Translations under genes and position numbers: made by a program | The notes under the pieces: generated by a model | Databases searched by the model: none | Told to the model about the DNA's origin: nothing | Seen by the model: only the letters and a program-made list of their open reading frames with translations | In this document: positions 5,177 through 7,873 of the stretch, piece after piece | Position numbering within the stretch: position 1 is the first letter of the stretch | Layout of the letters: every line of letters begins with the position of its first letter | Origin: Acidobacteriota bacterium | Lineage (GTDB): Bacteria > Acidobacteriota > Thermoanaerobaculia > Multivoradales > JAHEKO01 | Length of the DNA stretch: 7,873 bases | NCBI GenBank assembly: GCA_024638355.1 | Contig: JAHEKO010000164.1 | Location: forward strand, 1 to 7,873 | Reading direction: 5' to 3'

Positions 5177-6820
5177 TCAGCTCTTTTCCTCGCGCCCGTA
5201 GAGCAGGAAGGCCATGGCGCTCACCAGCATCAGCAGTACGCCGTAGACCGCCGCCACCCCGGTCTCCTGCAGGCGGAGGCTCGACAGGATCTCGATCGAG
5301 ATGGGCCGGGTGTCGAAGGTGTAGAGCACGATCGAGGTGACGAAATCGCCGAGGGCGGTGATGAAGGTCAGGCTGGCGGCAGCCGCCAGTGCGGGCTTGA
5401 GGAGCGGGATCGTCACCCGCCGGAGGGTCCGCCAGCGCCCGGCCCCGAGCGACGCGGCCGCCTCTTCGAGCGAGTGGTCGAGCTGGCGCAGGCCGGCGAG
5501 CGCGCCGCGACCGGTCACCGGCAGGCTGCGCACCAGGTAGGCGAGGGGCAGAATCCAGGGCGTGCCGACCAGGACGAACCGGCCGGCCGCCGGAGCGTTG
5601 ACGCTGAAGGCGGTCGCCAGCGCGATGGCGAAGACGGTGCCCGGCACCGCCCACGGCACCGCGACCAGGGCCTCGAGCGCCGCTCCCAGCCGCCCTCCGG
5701 CGCGCACCGACGAGCGCGCCGCCGCCAGCCCCAGGGCGAGCGCCCCGACGGTCGCCGCCGCCGCCATCCACAGCGAGTTGAAGATCGGACGCAGCCGCTC
5801 GGGGCGATCGAAGAGCTCGAGGTAGTTGGAGAGGTCGAGCACCGGCGGCAACAGCTCGACCGTCCAGGTTGCGCGCGGCACGAAGGAGATCAGGATCAGG
5901 GTGAGATGCGGTAGGAGCAGCAGAAAGGCGAACCCCCAGCCGAGCGCCATGGCCGAGCCGCGCGCCAGGCGGCCGCGCAGCGATCGCCGGCTGGGCGCCA
6001 CCCCGCGCACTCCGCCGACGACCTCGACCCGGCCGCGGTCGAGGCGCACCAGGGCCCAGAGGCCGGCTAGCGCCACCAGGGCGAGAACGACCGTCTCGAC
6101 CTGCGCCATCTCGACCTCGCCGTTGAGCTTCGAGAAGACGATCTGGGTGGTCATCACCCGGAAGCCGCCGCCGAAGATGTAGGGCGCCGAGAACGAGGCC
6201 AGCGAGGTCATGAAGGCGAGAAGCGCCGCGCCGGTCAGGGCCGGTCGCAGCAGCGGCAGCGTCACCCGGAAGAGCGTGCGGACCGGACCGGCGCCGAGGA
6301 TGGCCGCCGCCTCCTGCATCGACGCGTCGAGCCGCGCGAGGCCGGCGCGCACGAACAGGTAGAAATAGACGTACATCGAGTAGGCGTGCACGAGCAGGAT
6401 GGCGCCCGGGCCCTGCAGACGCCAGGGCGGCTCGGCGAGGCCGAGCGCGCCCTGGATGAAGCGCGACACGAAGCCGCTCTCGCCGTAGAGAAAGAGGAAC
6501 GCGATCACGCCCACGAGCGGCGGCAGCGCCACCGGCAGCGCTACCAGCGCCCCCAGGAAGCCCCGCGCCGGAAAGTCGGTCCGCTCGAACACGAACGCCA
6601 GGGGAACCCCGATCAGTCCCGCCAGAACGACCGAGGCGGCCGAGAGCCAGACGCTGCGCCAGAGCGCGCCCCACTCGTCGGGTCGCGACGCGAACTCGGC
6701 GAAGTACTCGAGCGTCCAGCCGTCGGCAAGACCGAGCGCCGCCAGCAGGGTGAGCAGGAGCGGATACCCGACCAGCCACGCCAGCACCACCGCCACCAGT
6801 TTCGGGGACAGGTTATTCAT
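5177..6820 (-). CDS. Iron(III)-type ABC transporter permease, two fused membrane domains
   Basis: An inner-membrane permease of about 547 residues with two BPD_transp_1 domains in one chain, as in FbpB/SfuB. Each half has an EAA loop that docks on the ATPase: QEAAAILGAGPVRTLFRVTL (about 169-188) and EEAAASLGAGRWRTLRRVTI (about 452-471). The halves are joined by a basic linker near 260-290 (RLDRGRVEVV, SRRSLRGRLARG). About twelve hydrophobic segments are visible. I place the start at the ATG 6818-6820; a TTG at 6824-6826 would add two residues. Neither has a clear ribosome binding site, so translation is probably coupled to the ATPase, whose stop codon lies 21 nt upstream in the same frame. 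The first residues (NLSPK) are encoded by an arm of an inverted repeat. ThiP of the thiamine importer is also fused, but the partner ATPase here has the long C-terminal domain of the ferric type. The substrate is therefore probably Fe(III), though not proven. Confidence 0.88.
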   Translation of the reverse strand: MNNLSPKLVAVVLAWLVGYPLLLTLLAALGLADGWTLEYFAEFASRPDEWGALWRSVWLSAASVVLAGLIGVPLAFVFERTDFPARGFLGALVALPVALPPLVGVIAFLFLYGESGFVSRFIQGALGLAEPPWRLQGPGAILLVHAYSMYVYFYLFVRAGLARLDASMQEAAAILGAGPVRTLFRVTLPLLRPALTGAALLAFMTSLASFSAPYIFGGGFRVMTTQIVFSKLNGEVEMAQVETVVLALVALAGLWALVRLDRGRVEVVGGVRGVAPSRRSLRGRLARGSAMALGWGFAFLLLLPHLTLILISFVPRATWTVELLPPVLDLSNYLELFDRPERLRPIFNSLWMAAAATVGALALGLAAARSSVRAGGRLGAALEALVAVPWAVPGTVFAIALATAFSVNAPAAGRFVLVGTPWILPLAYLVRSLPVTGRGALAGLRQLDHSLEEAAASLGAGRWRTLRRVTIPLLKPALAAAASLTFITALGDFVTSIVLYTFDTRPISIEILSSLRLQETGVAAVYGVLLMLVSAMAFLLYGREEKS

Positions 6821-6858
6821 TATCAAGGCGGGGAGAAATAGTTAACCTGTCCCCGAAA
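6800..6858. repeat. REP-like inverted repeat at the ATPase/permease junction
   Basis: TTTCGGGGACAGGTTA (6800-6815) and TAACCTGTCCCCGAAA (6843-6858) are perfect reverse complements with a 27-nt spacer. The CGGGGACAGGTTA core resembles interspersed REP-type repeats that I associate with REP-associated (Y1-type) transposases in several bacterial groups; this comes from memory of the motif, not from a search. On the minus-strand mRNA the first arm encodes the ATPase C-terminus (ISGTG) and most of its TAA stop, the loop holds the permease start codon, and the second arm encodes the permease N-terminus (NLSPK). Confidence 0.85.
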
Positions 6859-7873
6859 TAGGGAAGACGCGGGGGAGGGGGAGGACGGGGCGCGGGCGGG
6901 CGGCGGACTCGTCGCTCGCGGCGGCCGCGTCGGGGGGGCCGATGACCTCGAACCGATCGCCGCGCCGGCTTTCGACGGTGTAGAAGGTCTGAGAGCCGGC
7001 ATAGCGCCGGGCGACGATCCGTACCGGCAGGGCGTCCTCGCTGCCGGGCTCTACCAGCTCGAGCGCCTCCGGGCGAAAGACCAGCTCGACGCGATCTCCC
7101 CGGGCGAGATCATCCGCGGGCGCGCCCGACCAGCGGAGGGTGCCCGCGGCGCCGGCGTCGACCGCGACCGCGCCGTCGCCGAGCCAGCTCCCCGCGATCG
7201 AGCTGGCTCGTCCGACGAACCCCGCGACGAAGCGCGTCTCGGGCTCTCGATAGAGCTCTTCGGGAGTGCCGAACTGCTCGAGCTCGCCCTGGTGAAGGAC
7301 CGCCACCCTGTTTCCTACGTCGAACGCCTCCTCTTGTTCGTGGGTGACCCACACCGCCGTGATCCCGACCCGCTCCAGGGTCGTGCCGATCTCCCTCCGC
7401 GTACGCTCGCGCAGCGTGCGGTCGAGGTTCGACAGCGGCTCGTCGAGCAGCAGCACACGCGGGCCCGGAGCGAGCGCCCGAGCGAGCGCCACCCGCTGCT
7501 GCTGACCGCCCGAGATCTGGTGAATGCGCCGCCCTTGGAAGCCGCCGAGGTCGACCAGCTCGAGCGCCTCGGCGACGCGGGCCCGCCGGTCGGGCGCCGA
7601 GCCGGCGTCGGGCATCGACTCGAGCCCGAACGCCACGTTCTCGCCCACCGAAAGATGGGGGAAGAGGGCGTAGTGCTGGAACACCATGCCGAAGCGGCGC
7701 CGCGCCGGCGGCAGAGGCGCGACGTCGGAGCCGCCGACTTCGATCGTGCCGGCGTCGGCCGTCTCGAAGCCGGCGATCACCCGCAGCAGCGTCGTCTTGC
7801 CGCTGCCGCTCGGACCGAGAAGCGCCAGCGTCTCGCCCTCGTCCACCGCGAGCGAGATCCGGTCGAGCACGAC
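6842..7873 (-). CDS. Iron(III)-type ABC transporter ATPase (5' end outside window)
   Basis: The nucleotide-binding subunit of an FbpC/PotA-type importer, 343 codons visible. The frame is open to the window edge. The GTG at 7868-7870 lies inside the conserved VLDRISL strand, so the true start is beyond 7873 and roughly 15-25 residues are missing. Numbering from that GTG: Walker A GPSGSGKTT (19-27), Q-loop FQHYALFPHLS (64-74), signature ISGGQQQR (119-126, Ile in place of the usual Leu), Walker B VLLLDEP (139-145), D-loop SNLD (147-150) and switch His177 (WVTHEQEEAFD). Residues 215-315 form a TOBE-type regulatory domain (VELVFRPEALELV, ARRYAGSQTFYTVE). The last 30 residues are Ala/Pro/Arg-rich, and the final ISGTG is encoded by an inverted repeat arm. 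It powers uptake through the permease encoded just downstream; the binding protein is not in the window. Confidence 0.9.
   Translation of the reverse strand, partial: VVLDRISLAVDEGETLALLGPSGSGKTTLLRVIAGFETADAGTIEVGGSDVAPLPPARRRFGMVFQHYALFPHLSVGENVAFGLESMPDAGSAPDRRARVAEALELVDLGGFQGRRIHQISGGQQQRVALARALAPGPRVLLLDEPLSNLDRTLRERTRREIGTTLERVGITAVWVTHEQEEAFDVGNRVAVLHQGELEQFGTPEELYREPETRFVAGFVGRASSIAGSWLGDGAVAVDAGAAGTLRWSGAPADDLARGDRVELVFRPEALELVEPGSEDALPVRIVARRYAGSQTFYTVESRRGDRFEVIGPPDAAAASDESAARPRPVLPLPRVFPISGTG

Noticed and set aside
5160..6779. 539-codon minus-strand open frame overlapping the permease
   Set aside because: It is an out-of-phase shadow, extremely rich in Arg, Ala and Gly, whereas the permease frame shows two EAA loops and regular membrane helices.

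Overview
The window is GC-rich, with G or C at most third codon positions, and densely coding. Most genes lie on the minus strand. Nothing in it fixes the species. The gene types (a PilZ protein with a receiver-like front half, a Rho-N-like protein with an Ala/Glu-rich arm, an FbpABC-type importer) suit an environmental Gram-negative such as an Acidobacteriota or a member of the former Deltaproteobacteria; this is an inference.

Left part (1-1679, plus strand). The window opens in the 3' end of an unrecognised gene. A 414-residue protein follows, starting at a GTG with a good ribosome binding site. Its N-terminus carries an LQRSIGNRGTRSLLR...VQR leader. I associate that leader with DUF4157-type proteins and secreted effector or toxin proteins, including those near extracellular contractile injection systems. 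Here no DUF4157 metallopeptidase motif follows, and the C-terminal two thirds match nothing I recognise. This is the best candidate in the window for something undescribed.

Middle part (1681-3653, minus strand). In transcription order there is a pseudo-receiver/PilZ protein (likely c-di-GMP responsive), a SRPBCC (START/Bet v 1-like) protein, a compact intrinsic terminator, and a small protein with an Ala/Glu-rich arm and a Rho-N/SAP-like C-terminal domain. The last gene converges on the effector-like gene with a single base between the two stop codons.

Intergenic 3654-3888 holds a 185-bp palindromic element. It has 32-bp inverted ends (31/32 matching) around a separate perfect hairpin, and it looks like a MITE or other interspersed repeat.

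Right part (3889-7873, minus strand). This looks like one transcription unit: the ATPase of an iron(III)-type ABC importer (its 5' end is outside the window), a fused two-domain permease, and an MFS exporter of the TetA/DHA1 type. The ATPase stop and the permease start lie inside a 59-bp inverted repeat with 16-bp perfect arms, which resembles REP-type repeats. Its arms encode the last residues of one protein and the first residues of the next. The substrate-binding protein is not in the window and may lie beyond position 7873.
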